A DNA stretch of 64,000 nt, from NCBI RefSeq assembly GCF_020736705.1, contig NZ_CP085990.1, positions 1,984,001-2,048,000 on the forward strand. Reading direction: 5' to 3'. The translations under genes were made by a program, and so were the position numbers. The notes beneath the pieces are model-generated. The model made no database searches and was not told the origin of the DNA. It saw nothing but the letters and a program-made list of their open reading frames with translations. The DNA is from Psychrobacter sanguinis (GTDB lineage Bacteria; Pseudomonadota; Gammaproteobacteria; Pseudomonadales; Moraxellaceae). Below are positions 27,673-37,310 of this stretch, piece after piece; the first letter of the stretch is position 1; the number at the start of each line of letters is the position of its first letter.

Positions 27673-28374
27673 ATGAGTCAATCAAAACTATACGACAGTG
27701 CTGAATCTGCTTTAAAAGACATTATCCAAGATGGACAAACTTTGGCTATTGGCGGATTTGGGCTGTGCGGTATTCCAGAAGCGCTTATCCTAGCGTTAAG
27801 AGAAAGTGGGGCAAAAGAGCTGACTTGTATTAGTAATAATGCAGGGGTAGATGATTTTGGCTTAGGATTGCTGCTTCAGACTCGTCAAATCAAAAAAATG
27901 ATTTCCTCCTATGTGGGTGAAAATAAAGAATTCGAGCGTCAGTTTTTAGGCGGTGAGCTTGAGGTTGAGTTGACGCCTCAGGGAACTTTGGCAGAGAAGC
28001 TACGCGCAGGTGGTGCGGGTATCCCTGCTTTTTATACGGCTACAGGCGTGGGTACTCAAGTGGCAGAAGGCAAAGAGACCCGTGAGTTTGAGGGACGTAC
28101 CTATATTTTAGAGCATTCGTTGACAGCTGATGTGGCCTTAGTAAAAGCACAAAAAGCGGATAAAGCGGGCAACCTAATTTTCAATAAAACAGCGCGTAAC
28201 TTCAATCCCGACTGTGCCATGGCAGGCAAGATTACGGTCGCAGAAGTCGAGGAAGTGGTAGAAATTGGAGAGCTTGATGCCGATGACATTCATTTGCCAG
28301 GTATTTTCGTTCAAAGATTAATTGTGAATAGCCGCCCTGAAAAGCGTATCGAAAAAGTGACAGTTAAAAAATAG
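27673..28374 (+). CDS. 3-oxoacid CoA-transferase subunit A
   Basis: A 233-residue alpha subunit of a two-subunit CoA transferase that moves CoA from succinyl-CoA (SCOT type) or acetyl-CoA (AtoDA type) to acetoacetate. Landmarks are the N-terminal [56 protein letters not shown] and [20 protein letters not shown] precedes the ATG. It pairs with the beta-subunit gene 85 bp downstream (from the corrected start). Which CoA donor it uses is not decidable; the sequence style is close to ScoA. Confidence 0.95.
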   Translation: MSQSKLYDSAESALKDIIQDGQTLAIGGFGLCGIPEALILALRESGAKELTCISNNAGVDDFGLGLLLQTRQIKKMISSYVGENKEFERQFLGGELEVELTPQGTLAEKLRAGGAGIPAFYTATGVGTQVAEGKETREFEGRTYILEHSLTADVALVKAQKADKAGNLIFNKTARNFNPDCAMAGKITVAEVEEVVEIGELDADDIHLPGIFVQRLIVNSRPEKRIEKVTVKK

Positions 28375-28459
28375 AGCAACACCGTTAACAAAATAATTTC
28401 AGAAAGACGATCAGGTCGAAAAACGCCTACAAAGTCAAAAGATAACAAGGAGTATGAAT

Positions 28460-29089
28460 ATGGCATGGACAAGAGAACAAATGGCGCAGCGCGCCGCCAA
28501 AGAGTTACAAGATGGTTTTTATGTGAATTTAGGGATTGGTTTACCTACCATGGTGGCCAATTATATTCCTGAAGGTATGGATGTTTGGTTACAGTCAGAA
28601 AATGGTCTATTGGGCATTGGTGAGTTTCCAACAGAAGACAACGTGGACGCAGATTTGATTAATGCGGGCAAGCAAACCGTGACCGCCAAACCGGGTGCTA
28701 GTTTTTTTGGTAGCTCTGATTCGTTTGCTATGATTCGAGGCGGGCATGTTAACTTAGCTATCCTTGGTGCTATGGAAGTATCTGAAAAAGGTGACTTAGC
28801 CAACTGGATGATTCCGGGAAAAATGGTCAAGGGTATGGGCGGCGCTATGGACCTAGTGGCAGGCGTACAGCGTGTGATTGTGTTGATGGAGCAAATCAAC
28901 AAACATGGTGAGCCTAAAATCTTGGCCGAGTGCCAGTTGCCTTTAACCGGTAAAAACGTCGTGGATAGAATTATTACTGAATTGGCGGTATTGGATGTGA
29001 CGGATAACGGCTTAAAGCTGGTAGAGTTGGCAGAAGGTGTTAGCTTTGAAGAGCTACAGAATAATACCCCCGTCACCATTGCTCAATAA
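28460..29089 (+). CDS. 3-oxoacid CoA-transferase subunit B
   Basis: A 209-residue beta subunit carrying the catalytic glutamate in the [12 protein letters not shown] motif near residue 48. Other landmarks are [35 protein letters not shown] and [13 protein letters not shown] choose ATG 28460: AAGGAG (28447-28452) is seven bases before it but only one base before the ATG at 28454. The stop codon lies inside a 16-bp tandem duplication. It works with subunit A to activate acetoacetate for thiolysis; the thiolase is not in this window. Confidence 0.95.
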   Translation: MAWTREQMAQRAAKELQDGFYVNLGIGLPTMVANYIPEGMDVWLQSENGLLGIGEFPTEDNVDADLINAGKQTVTAKPGASFFGSSDSFAMIRGGHVNLAILGAMEVSEKGDLANWMIPGKMVKGMGGAMDLVAGVQRVIVLMEQINKHGEPKILAECQLPLTGKNVVDRIITELAVLDVTDNGLKLVELAEGVSFEELQNNTPVTIAQ

Positions 29090-29115
29090 AAGTAACATTC
29101 AATAAAAGTAACGCT
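29084..29115 (+). repeat. 16-bp tandem duplication over the CoA-transferase B stop codon
   Basis: CAATAAAAGTAAC recurs at 29084-29096 and 29100-29112 with a 16-bp period, followed by a degraded third copy. The first copy contains the TAA stop (29087-29089), so the extra copy lies outside the reading frame. Confidence 0.85.
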
Positions 29116-29236
29116 CAATGAATGTAATGGCGGTTGCTAAGCCTATACTTGAGGGGCCGTTCGCTCCTCTGTCTTGGTACAGTTGACTTAAAACACTGAT
29201 ATGACTGAAAAACACTGATATAAGGATATAGCAGAC

Positions 29237-30034
29237 ATGACTCAATTAAATCAAGATCTAACCGGCCAGGTAGCGTTGGTCACAGGTGCTGCCAGTGGTA
29301 TAGGCAGAGACATTGCCGAAACTTATGCCCAAGCTGGCGCTGCAGTAGGGGTAGCCGATATTAATTTGGCCGCGGCCCAAAAAGTCGTTGAGGCTATTGA
29401 GTCAAAAGGCGGAAAAGCCTTAGCCATTGAGATGGACGTTTCTTCTGAAACTGAAGTCAATGAAGGGGTTAAGGCCTTAGTTGGACACTTCGGTAGCATC
29501 GATATTTTGGTATCCAATGCCGGTATCCAGATTATTGACCCCATTCATAGGTTAAGCTTTAATGATTGGAAAAAAATGCAGTCTATTCATTTAGATGGGG
29601 CTTTTTTGACTACCAAAGCTGCCCTTCAGTATATGTATCAAAATCAAAAGGTTGGTACTGTCATTTATACCGGTTCAGTGCATTCTCATGAAGCCTCTTT
29701 GTTTAAAGCACCGTATGTCACTGCCAAGCACGGCTTGCTAGGACTCTGCCGAGTATTAGCAAAAGAGGGCGCTCAATATAATGTTCGTTCTCATGTGATT
29801 TGTCCTGGGTTTGTTAAGACGCCTTTGGTTGAAAAACAAATACCTGAACAAGCGGCAGAGAAAGGCATCACGGAAGAGCAAGTGATTAACGATATCATGT
29901 TGGTCAATACGGTGGATAAAGAATTTACCAGTACCGAAGACATTGCTCAGTTGGCCTTATTCTTAGCGGCTTTCCCTAGCAATGTCTTCACCGGTCAGTC
30001 TATAGTCGCCAGTCATGGCTGGTTTATGAATTAG
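29237..30034 (+). CDS. 3-hydroxybutyrate dehydrogenase (SDR family)
   Basis: A 265-residue short-chain dehydrogenase that most likely oxidises D-3-hydroxybutyrate to acetoacetate with NAD. The cofactor motif is [13 protein letters not shown] near residue 16. NAG is in SNAGIQ, the catalytic serine is in YTGSVHS, and the YxxxK motif is YVTAKHG. The substrate-lid region ([14 protein letters not shown]) matches this enzyme subgroup. AAGGATATAG precedes the ATG. It follows the CoA-transferase genes on the same strand, giving hydroxybutyrate to acetoacetate to acetoacetyl-CoA. Confidence 0.88.
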   Translation: MTQLNQDLTGQVALVTGAASGIGRDIAETYAQAGAAVGVADINLAAAQKVVEAIESKGGKALAIEMDVSSETEVNEGVKALVGHFGSIDILVSNAGIQIIDPIHRLSFNDWKKMQSIHLDGAFLTTKAALQYMYQNQKVGTVIYTGSVHSHEASLFKAPYVTAKHGLLGLCRVLAKEGAQYNVRSHVICPGFVKTPLVEKQIPEQAAEKGITEEQVINDIMLVNTVDKEFTSTEDIAQLALFLAAFPSNVFTGQSIVASHGWFMN

Positions 30035-30400
30035 GCTTTCAAGCCTTTTAACCTAGTTTTGACCGTTAATTTATAAGCTTTTCAGTTTATAAGTTCCTTA
30101 GCTTATACACTCATTAGTTTATGAATTATCGACCAGTTCTGGCGATTTAACAGTCTACCCCTTGTTTAAAATATGGCAATCGCTTAGCATCTCCTTGAGT
30201 TTGTTATAAATAAAGAGATTGCAGTCTATAAAGTGTCTCATCAACGTTTAAGACTTCAACTAAACTGCCCAAAAAAAGCCAGTATTTAGAGCTTAAATCA
30301 TGAGCCAATAATAGACCTATTGGCTCTTTTTTATTATTTGATTTTTATAGTGACTTGCATCAGTGGCTTGCTTAAATCCTGGGCTGCAAGGAGTAAAATT
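30035..30400 (+). other. Intergenic region between the dehydrogenase gene and mgtE
   Basis: No gene seen. The stretch 30061-30130 repeats loose variants of TTTATAAG and TTAGTTTAT. A terminator lies at 30302-30332. A long open frame from 30320 reads into mgtE but lacks an RBS before 30401. Confidence 0.5.
30302..30332 (+). terminator. Terminator after the 3-hydroxybutyrate dehydrogenase gene
   Basis: GAGCCAATA (30302-30310) and TATTGGCTC (30318-30326) are perfect complements followed by T6. It lies 70 bp before mgtE. Confidence 0.9.
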
Positions 30401-31738
30401 ATGAATCATGAAGCAACCGCATTACTACTCAAAGATGCTATCAATAATCAGCAATTTGATCGCGCTGTAGATCAGTTAAAAGATTTACGTCCCATTGATA
30501 CCGCCGATATATTGGCATTATTAGACCCTAAAATTTCTTGGAAACTATTGGAGCACTTACCCAATAGAGCCACGGTATTTTCTTATTTAGAGGCCGAAGA
30601 GCAGGTCGAAATGGCCTTCTTATTCCCACGGGCGAGTCTTGCTAAGTTAGTCGGCGAGATGCCATCGGATGAACGGACAGACTTATATAAGCACCTTAAT
30701 CAAAATCAACGTGATGCCTTATTACCCGCTTTAGCGCAAGCTGAGCGTGAAGATATTAGACGTCTGTCTGCCTATGCTGAAAAAACAGCAGGGGCATTGA
30801 TGACCTCTGACTACGCTACCTTAAAAGCTGAGATGACAGTGGCTGAAGCGCTAGCGGCTTTACGTTTAGAAGCCCCCGATGCTGAGACTATTTATCATGC
30901 CTATGTTATTGATGAGCAGCGTAAGCTACAAGGGGTTGTCTCACTGCGTACTTTAATTCTAGCGGCACCAGAGCAGCTGATTGGCGATATCATGCTCAGT
31001 AAAGTGATTTCATCGAATGTACATCAAAACCAAGAGGATGTGGCAAAGACCATCGCTCGCTACGACTTAATTGCGCTACCTATTATTGATAATAATGGCG
31101 CTCTAGTAGGTATTGTCACCCACGATGATGCTATGGACGTCGCTAGCGATGAGGCCACAGATGACTTCCATAAATCGGGCGGTGTCTCAAGCTTAGTAAG
31201 TAGCTTTAAAGACACTAGCATTAAAATTCTATATCGTAAGCGGGTATTTTGGCTGGTATTCTTGGTGTTCGGCAACCTAATTTCGGGGGTGGGAATCGCT
31301 CACTTTGAGGATGTAATTGCGGCAAACTTAGTGTTGGTATTTTTCCTTCCTTTGTTGGTGGACAGTGGTGGAAACGCCGGCTCGCAGTCAGCAACCTTGA
31401 TGGTTCGTGCCTTAGCTACTGGGGAAGTGGTCATGCGCGACTGGTTCTCCTTATTGGGGCGTGAGGCACTGGTTGCTTTGCTACTGGGTATTACTATGGC
31501 CGCTGCTATCGCTGTTATTGGTTATTTTCGTGGTGATGCGGTGGTGTCTTTGGTGTTAGCACTGAGTATGGTCTGTGTGGTAATGATCGGCTGTGTGATT
31601 GGTATGAGTTTGCCGTTTGTGTTGAACAAACTTGGCTTCGACCCTGCCAGCGCCAGTGCGCCTTTAATCACTTCAGTATGTGATGCCTCGGGTGTAGCGA
31701 TTTACTTGTTTATAGCTTCCAAGTTTTTGGTGCTTTAA
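30401..31738 (+). CDS. mgtE: Magnesium transporter MgtE
   Basis: A 445-residue Mg2+ channel/transporter. The ATG at 30401 with CAAGGAGTAAAATT upstream is preferred to the longer frame from 30320. Domains in order: the N-terminal superhelical MgtE_N domain (residues 25-130), a CBS pair (about 130-255, GALMTSDYATLKAEMTVAEAL, then PIIDNNGALVGIVTHDDAMD), and a five-helix membrane domain (about 285-445) with the pore motif PLLVDSGGNAGSQSATLMVR. It is complete. No Mg2+ riboswitch was seen upstream. Confidence 0.95.
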   Translation: MNHEATALLLKDAINNQQFDRAVDQLKDLRPIDTADILALLDPKISWKLLEHLPNRATVFSYLEAEEQVEMAFLFPRASLAKLVGEMPSDERTDLYKHLNQNQRDALLPALAQAEREDIRRLSAYAEKTAGALMTSDYATLKAEMTVAEALAALRLEAPDAETIYHAYVIDEQRKLQGVVSLRTLILAAPEQLIGDIMLSKVISSNVHQNQEDVAKTIARYDLIALPIIDNNGALVGIVTHDDAMDVASDEATDDFHKSGGVSSLVSSFKDTSIKILYRKRVFWLVFLVFGNLISGVGIAHFEDVIAANLVLVFFLPLLVDSGGNAGSQSATLMVRALATGEVVMRDWFSLLGREALVALLLGITMAAAIAVIGYFRGDAVVSLVLALSMVCVVMIGCVIGMSLPFVLNKLGFDPASASAPLITSVCDASGVAIYLFIASKFLVL

Positions 31739-31745
31739 TTCACCC

Positions 31746-31894
31746 ACTATAAACATAGGTCAAAGACTAATAGTTAGAAGGCTACCTACTACCACTTACT
31801 ACCATGTAAATAAAGCAGGGGCTATAGCATCGTGGGCGTTGTGGTTTTTTTAATCGCTAAATTCAGATAAACTGACTAACTATAAACATAGGCG
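31746..31894 (+). repeat. Repeated 14-mer between mgtE and the Mrp gene
   Basis: ACTATAAACATAGG occurs twice between the two genes, around 31746-31759 and around 31879-31892, 130 bp apart. It has no known role and no gene is seen in this gap (31739-31974). Confidence 0.6.
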
Positions 31895-31974
31895 ACAAAT
31901 GAATGTTATAAGCCAAGTAATGACGGCATCACGCGCGACAATAGATAGCAATTATCAGTTGCTAAGGGGCAATT

Positions 31975-33231
31975 ATGTTTGATTTTATAAAAAAGACAAT
32001 AACTAAGACGACCAGTAAACACGAAGCGGATCAGCAAGCACCCAAAATAGAAACTGCGGTAGAAGAGGTTCTGGCCAGTTATCCATTGGGCCGTGATAGA
32101 AATGAATTAACTAAGTTTCAATATCAGGGTGAGACGGTAACCCTAGATTTGCGCTTGGATGAAAGTGCCGATCCAGAAGAGGTTCAAAGACAGCTTGGCC
32201 TCAAGCTACAACCTTATGGTGTAGAAGAGATTAACTTAAACATAACCTTATTGCCTAAGCCTACTGGAGCGAACTCTATGTCACAGGATAACGCTATGCC
32301 TATCAGTTCTACCAAAGGTAGCAGCAAGACTTTACCAAAAACCATTGATGCTGCTGCTCCTGCCAAGTCAGCAGAGGCGAGCGAGCCTGCCATTACTAAG
32401 CGTGCACCCACTCAAGCAAGTTTACAGCCGCACCCCCGTATCAAGCACATCTTGGTAGTAGCATCGGGTAAAGGCGGCGTGGGTAAATCGACCACAACGG
32501 TAAATATTGCATTGGCGCTACAGAAGCTAGGCAATCGTGTGGGTATCTTAGATGCCGATATATATGGCCCCTCAATGCCAAGTATGTTGGGTGTTGAAGG
32601 CGTTAAACCTCAATTAGAAAATGAACAATTTGTCCCAGTAGAAGCCCATGGTTTAGCGATGCTTTCCATTGGTAGCTTATTGGATGGAGACAATACCCCT
32701 GTGGCTTGGCGAGGTCCTAAGGCCACCGGTGCGTTAATGCAATTGTTCAACCAAACCAACTGGCCGATGCTCGATTACCTAGTGATTGATATGCCACCGG
32801 GCACCGGCGACATTCAGTTGACCTTAGCTCAGCGTATCCCAGTGACCGGCGCTGTTATTGTTACCACGCCACAGCATATTGCCTTGATGGATGCTCAAAA
32901 AGGCATCGAGATGTTTAACAAAACCAGTATCCCTGTAATCGGAGTGGTGGAGAATATGGCACTGCACACTTGTTCAAACTGCGGTCATACCGAAGCCATA
33001 TTTGGTGCAGGAGGCGGAGAATCTATCGCCAAAGAATATCAAGTGCCCTTACTCGGTCAGCTGCCGTTGGCAAGTGATATTCGTGCTCAAGCGGACAAGG
33101 GGGAGCCGAGCGTTATTGCCAATTTAGGAGAAGGGGACAGTTACGCGCACTTCTATTTAGATATTGCCAAAAATATTGAAGCAAATATCGCTAAGTTTGC
33201 GAAGAAGCGAGATGATGGCCGTATCTTTTAG
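31975..33231 (+). CDS. apbC: Mrp/ApbC-type iron-sulfur cluster carrier ATPase
   Basis: A 418-residue P-loop ATPase of the Mrp/NBP35 family that delivers Fe-S clusters to apoproteins. The deviant Walker A is SGKGGVGKSTTTVNIA near residue 162, switch motifs include ILDADIYGPSMPSML and VIDMPPGTGDIQLTLAQ, and the cluster-binding CxxC is CSNCGH near residue 332. The N-terminal 90 residues resemble a MIP18/DUF59-like domain, then a Ser/Ala/Pro-rich linker. AAGGGGC precedes the ATG. The many Fe-S subunits of the nearby complex I are plausible clients, but that is only context. Confidence 0.93.
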   Translation: MFDFIKKTITKTTSKHEADQQAPKIETAVEEVLASYPLGRDRNELTKFQYQGETVTLDLRLDESADPEEVQRQLGLKLQPYGVEEINLNITLLPKPTGANSMSQDNAMPISSTKGSSKTLPKTIDAAAPAKSAEASEPAITKRAPTQASLQPHPRIKHILVVASGKGGVGKSTTTVNIALALQKLGNRVGILDADIYGPSMPSMLGVEGVKPQLENEQFVPVEAHGLAMLSIGSLLDGDNTPVAWRGPKATGALMQLFNQTNWPMLDYLVIDMPPGTGDIQLTLAQRIPVTGAVIVTTPQHIALMDAQKGIEMFNKTSIPVIGVVENMALHTCSNCGHTEAIFGAGGGESIAKEYQVPLLGQLPLASDIRAQADKGEPSVIANLGEGDSYAHFYLDIAKNIEANIAKFAKKRDDGRIF

Positions 33232-33399
33232 CCAAAGGGTAATTTCGCTGTTTTAGGTCTGTGTCTGGGGCTTATGCCTAGTTTCTAGCTCTATCTTTTA
33301 TGCTTAGTTTTGTTGTAAACGTTTGGGTTTCATGCGTATGCGACATGATAGTATGTTCAAACTTAAATAGATAATTGACTGTAAAAAAGGATGTTATAC

Positions 33400-34605
33400 A
33401 TGTCACAAAATGCCGAATCAATGAAGCTATCTGAATCCACTGTAGATAAAGTAGAGGATAGGTCGGCTCATAGTTTGCCTTCGACTGAGCAATTGATTAA
33501 ACAAGGTCAGCCACAGTTTGGGGTTTTTGCCCACGTTGAGCAGATAAATTACTTGGACTATCACAGTCATTTAATCTCTCAACGACCAGTAGCAGAATGG
33601 CGAAAGCAATTGAAAGCCAATCAATTTGCATTCATACAGTTGGTTCATGAGCCTTATCGAGTTTGTATCGCGGTTGCCACTATTAAGCTTGCCACCACTG
33701 CCTTTGCTTATATTTATAATGAAGACTCTGAGCAGCTTGAGATAGTAGAAGCTTTGCAGCCTTTGATGCTAAATGCTCATTTCAGTGGAGACCATCAACA
33801 CGGTGAGATAATATTTACTCACCAAAAACTGTCAATGACCCTGAACTTCTCACCACAACAGGTGTCTCTAAGACTAAACAGCAACGTGTTTACGGTGAAC
33901 GCGGACTTACAGCGCGGATCAAATCCCTTGGCGGTGTGCTCTCCATCAGGCAGACGAGGTTGGAGCTTTACTCAAAAAGAGCCGTTTGTAGAGACTAAAG
34001 GCGAGTTAATACTACATCAGTCATCAAAGCATTATGCCAGTGCGGTGGTAGAAAAAACGATGACAGACAGTGCCATAGTCGAAACTGTTGCGGCAGATAG
34101 CGTTAACAATGTCGTAGATGCTTCTAAAAACATCTCTAAAAAGTTGGTATTTAATTCATCGACACATGCCAATCTAGACTGGACATTAGGTTTTATGCGT
34201 CATGAAACCAACTGGTTTTGGAGCTGCATAAACACTAAGCTGAGCGATCAACGTCAGTTTATGTTGAACTTGTCGATGGGTGTCAATGAGACCGGAGTAA
34301 GTGAAAATGCCTGCTGGATTGATGGTCAGATTTATTATTTACCGCCTGTGATGTTTCGAAGAGCTGAGACCGATAAGACTGAGGTATGGCACATCAGCCA
34401 TCAAAATCTGGGTTGGAGTCAAATAGAGATTGACTTAACTTTTACCCCCCTTAAAGTCTATAAAAAGACAGATGACTATGGCGTGATAGCCAGTATCTTT
34501 GAGCAATGGATAGGGCTATATTCTGGTCAGATTAAACTTGGCCAACAAACAGTGACGTTAGATAAGATCATGGGACTGGCAGAAGATCACTTCGCTAAGT
34601 GGTAA
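33400..34605 (+). CDS. DUF2804-like protein
   Basis: A 401-residue protein of unknown function. The ATG at 33400 fits AAAAAAGG better than the one at 33391, which abuts it. The pattern TNWFWSCIN, LNLSMGVNETGVSENACWIDGQIYYLPPV and QNLGWSQIEIDLTFTP resembles the DUF2804 family, thought to adopt a lipocalin-like double-barrel fold. A linker (residues about 220-245) separates the two halves. No signal peptide or membrane segment is evident. Confidence in the family is moderate, and I assign no function. Confidence 0.6.
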   Translation: MSQNAESMKLSESTVDKVEDRSAHSLPSTEQLIKQGQPQFGVFAHVEQINYLDYHSHLISQRPVAEWRKQLKANQFAFIQLVHEPYRVCIAVATIKLATTAFAYIYNEDSEQLEIVEALQPLMLNAHFSGDHQHGEIIFTHQKLSMTLNFSPQQVSLRLNSNVFTVNADLQRGSNPLAVCSPSGRRGWSFTQKEPFVETKGELILHQSSKHYASAVVEKTMTDSAIVETVAADSVNNVVDASKNISKKLVFNSSTHANLDWTLGFMRHETNWFWSCINTKLSDQRQFMLNLSMGVNETGVSENACWIDGQIYYLPPVMFRRAETDKTEVWHISHQNLGWSQIEIDLTFTPLKVYKKTDDYGVIASIFEQWIGLYSGQIKLGQQTVTLDKIMGLAEDHFAKW

Positions 34606-34915
34606 CCGCTGTATTGTATGATTAATAGGTACATTAAGAAGACGAGTGTGACTACTAAAAGACAATTGAGGGTAGATATAAGACAATGGCTGAACAGGGA
34701 TTGGTAGAGATTTATTACATTTTTAAGTACTTAATACATATGAGTATTAGCACAAAGCTACTAATGAGCGTAAAATAGCAGCATGAAATCGCCTGAATGA
34801 GGAATACATTCAATCACAAGGCTGTAATTAATAGGTTGAATCTCTTATAATCAACCTTTTTTTATACTATATTTTTTAAATTAGAAGTTTGAAATCAACA
34901 GTTTGAGGGTATGAA
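34606..34915 (+). other. Intergenic region upstream of dcd
   Basis: About 310 bp without a gene. It contains the terminator at 34833-34863. AT-rich sequence follows it before the dcd start; no clear -35/-10 pair was picked out. Confidence 0.5.
34833..34863 (+). terminator. Terminator between the DUF2804-like gene and dcd
   Basis: AGGTTGA (34833-34839) pairs with TCAACCT (34851-34857) across ATCTCTTATAA, then T6-7 follows. Confidence 0.8.
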
Positions 34916-35491
34916 ATGTCAATAAAGTCTGACCGCTGGATTCGTAAAATGGCTGAAGAGCATGGCATGATTGAGCCGTTTGAAGCAGGTCAAGTTCGTT
35001 TCAATGAAGCTGGTGAGAAGTTGGTCAGTTATGGGACGTCCAGTTACGGTTATGATGTTCGCTGTGCCCGTGAGTTTAAAGTGTTTACCAATGTGCATTC
35101 AGCGATTGTTGATCCCAAAAACTTTGATGAAAATAGTTTTATTGATATTGTTGGTGATGAGTGTATCATTCCCCCCAACTCATTTGCTTTGGCGCGTACC
35201 GTAGAGTATTTCAGAATCCCTCGTGATGTATTAACCATCTGCTTAGGTAAGTCAACATATGCTCGCTGTGGTATAATCGTCAACGTTACCCCATTAGAGC
35301 CAGAATGGGAAGGTCATGTGACCTTAGAGTTCAGTAATACTACCACCTTACCTGCACGCATTTATGCCGGTGAAGGGGTAGCGCAAATGTTGTTCTTCCA
35401 AAGTGATGCTGATGACATTTGTGAGACCAGTTATAAAGACCGTGGTGGTAAATACCAAGGTCAAAGAGGGGTTACGTTACCTCGCACTTAA
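34916..35491 (+). CDS. dcd: dCTP deaminase
   Basis: A 191-residue enzyme converting dCTP to dUTP, feeding dTMP synthesis. Landmarks are [21 protein letters not shown] at the start, [32 protein letters not shown] with the conserved Ser/Arg, and [17 protein letters not shown] containing the catalytic glutamate. The C-terminal [22 protein letters not shown] closes the active site. GAGGGT precedes the ATG. The stop codon lies in the first unit of a perfect tandem duplication. Confidence 0.97.
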   Translation: MSIKSDRWIRKMAEEHGMIEPFEAGQVRFNEAGEKLVSYGTSSYGYDVRCAREFKVFTNVHSAIVDPKNFDENSFIDIVGDECIIPPNSFALARTVEYFRIPRDVLTICLGKSTYARCGIIVNVTPLEPEWEGHVTLEFSNTTTLPARIYAGEGVAQMLFFQSDADDICETSYKDRGGKYQGQRGVTLPRT

Positions 35492-35530
35492 GCATCATCT
35501 GTACTTGCACTTAAGCATCATCTGTACTTG
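35485..35530 (+). repeat. Perfect 23-bp tandem duplication over the dcd stop codon
   Basis: The 23 bases at 35485-35507 are repeated exactly at 35508-35530. The first copy contains the dcd TAA (35489-35491). This looks like a recent replication-slippage duplication, harmless to the protein. Confidence 0.95.
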
Positions 35531-35703
35531 GGTATTGAAAATCAAGTGTTAGAGTTTGCAGCTATTAGAAATTAAGTGTTTTCACGATAAGCTATTGAAT
35601 ATTTTACAATTTAATATAGGGTGTTGCCTCAAAAATTCATAAATGTCAATGTCTCTAAAAGCGAGGTCTATCCCGAATTATGACCCTCGAATGCACCATT
35701 AAA

Positions 35704-35733
35704 TTGGCATTTTATGCATAAAAAAAGTATAGT
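35704..35733 (+). promoter_or_regulatory. Sigma70 promoter of the nuo operon
   Basis: TTGGCA (35704-35709), an 18-bp spacer with an A-run, and TATAGT (35728-35733) are close to consensus. Transcription would begin near 35740, about 96 bp before nuoA. The rest of the 35492-35835 gap holds the dcd duplication and no gene. Confidence 0.75.
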
Positions 35734-35835
35734 AACACCTTAATTTTGCCAGCCGATGTATCCTAAAAGTAAGTGCTCTTTCCTATTATTCTATTTTGGG
35801 CATTAATGGATACGTGCCAGTGAGGAGATATACAG

Positions 35836-36471
35836 ATGAGTTCCGCCTTTAATTGGTCAGCAATAGCCTTTATTTTGGCTGCCATTGGTTTGGTCATATT
35901 TATGCTGGTAGTACCACGTTTATTAGGTGGACGCTCGCAAGGTACAGAAAAAGAAGAAGTATTTGAATCGGGCGTTGTCGGAGCTGGCAATGCCCGAATT
36001 CGTATGTCTGCAAAATTCTATCTTGTGGCTATTTTCTTCGTTATTTTCGATTTAGAAGCCTTATATCTATATGCTTATGCAGTCTCCGTTAGAGAAGTAG
36101 GCTGGATTGGCTTCGCCACCGCAGCGGTATTCATCGGTATTCTTTTTGTGGGTCTGGTTTATGAGCTTAAATTAGGCGCTATGAACTGGGCACCTTCTGA
36201 TAAGCGTCGTAAGAAAGAGCGCTTAACTCAGGCACCAGCCGGATTCAACTTAGCGAGCATCACCCAGTTTAATGGTATTGATGAATTGCATACCGACCCT
36301 ACGGGTAAAGTGCCCGCCCAATCTTCTGGTCAGGTTAACGTATCTAACGATATTGAGGCCAACAAGCGCCATTTAGCCAACATTGACCATAATATCAACG
36401 TCGCTGGTAATGTTACCAGTGTAGATTTCAAAGCATTTAATAAATCATCTTCTAACAAATCGTCTTCTTAA
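35836..36471 (+). CDS. nuoA: NADH-quinone oxidoreductase subunit A
   Basis: A membrane subunit of complex I at the junction with the peripheral arm. Three helices: residues 8-28, 60-85 and 93-115. The conserved loop [37 protein letters not shown] matches the family. At 211 residues it is about 65 longer than E. coli NuoA through a hydrophilic tail beginning near residue 126 and ending in Ser/Lys/Asn repeats ([10 protein letters not shown]). GAGGAG precedes the ATG, the first gene behind the nuo promoter. Confidence 0.95.
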   Translation: MSSAFNWSAIAFILAAIGLVIFMLVVPRLLGGRSQGTEKEEVFESGVVGAGNARIRMSAKFYLVAIFFVIFDLEALYLYAYAVSVREVGWIGFATAAVFIGILFVGLVYELKLGAMNWAPSDKRRKKERLTQAPAGFNLASITQFNGIDELHTDPTGKVPAQSSGQVNVSNDIEANKRHLANIDHNINVAGNVTSVDFKAFNKSSSNKSSS

Positions 36472-36481
36472 GGGTTATATC

Positions 36482-37150
36482 ATGAAATATACGCTAACCC
36501 GTGCAAATCCTGACGCCGATACTTATCCAGCGCAGACACGTCAAACCGTTACTGATCCTCTTGAGGAAGAAGTAAACCGTAATGTGTTTATGGGTAAGCT
36601 TGAGGATATGGTACATGCCTCAGCCAACTGGGGACGTAAACACTCACTTTGGCCGTTTAACTTTGGTACGTCGTGCTGTTATGTTGAATATGCAACAACT
36701 TTGACAGCCGTTCATGACTTATCACGTTTTGGGGCAGAGGTTATTCGTGCTTCCCCTCGTCAAGCAGACGTTATGATTGTGGCAGGGACTTGTTTTGTGA
36801 AGATGGCCCCAGTTATTCAACGTTTATATGAGCAAATGCTTGAGCCAAAATGGGTTATCTCAATGGGCTCATGTGCTAACTCTGGCGGTATGTACGATAT
36901 TTATTCAGTAGTACAGGGTGTGGATAAAATTATTCCAGTGGACGTTTATGTTCCAGGTTGTCCACCACGTCCAGAGGCTTTAATTCAAGGTTTGATGCTG
37001 TTACAAGAGTCAATTACCAAAGAGCGCCGTCCACTAGGGGCTTATGTAAATGAGAAAGGCATCTATCAACCTCAAATGCTACCTGAGCGTGATCGCAAAC
37101 AAGCCGATCGTATTGCGGTTAAAAACTTACGCAGCCCAGACAGCATTTAA
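36482..37150 (+). CDS. nuoB: NADH-quinone oxidoreductase subunit B
   Basis: A 222-residue peripheral subunit carrying the terminal 4Fe-4S cluster N2 that donates electrons to quinone. The ligand cysteines are visible in [18 protein letters not shown] and VPGCPPRPE. Length is close to the E. coli subunit. It follows nuoA by 10 bp. The 160-bp gap after it, before nuoCD, holds two near-identical TAGCTTAAG stretches. Confidence 0.97.
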   Translation: MKYTLTRANPDADTYPAQTRQTVTDPLEEEVNRNVFMGKLEDMVHASANWGRKHSLWPFNFGTSCCYVEYATTLTAVHDLSRFGAEVIRASPRQADVMIVAGTCFVKMAPVIQRLYEQMLEPKWVISMGSCANSGGMYDIYSVVQGVDKIIPVDVYVPGCPPRPEALIQGLMLLQESITKERRPLGAYVNEKGIYQPQMLPERDRKQADRIAVKNLRSPDSI

Positions 37151-37310
37151 TTGTTATTAGCTTAAGTTATTAGTAGTAGCTTAAGCTATTAACAGCTTGA
37201 TAAATAATACGGGTTTTGGTTCAGCTAAACTGGCGTAAACCCTAAGTAATAAATATATTCACCCTTCCGTATTCGCAATAATTGCAATGACTCTGAGGTA
37301 AGCGGTAACC

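Noticed and set aside
28561..29079. A 172-codon minus-strand frame
   Set aside because: Antisense shadow of the CoA-transferase B gene; Ser/Thr/Pro-rich with no start signal.
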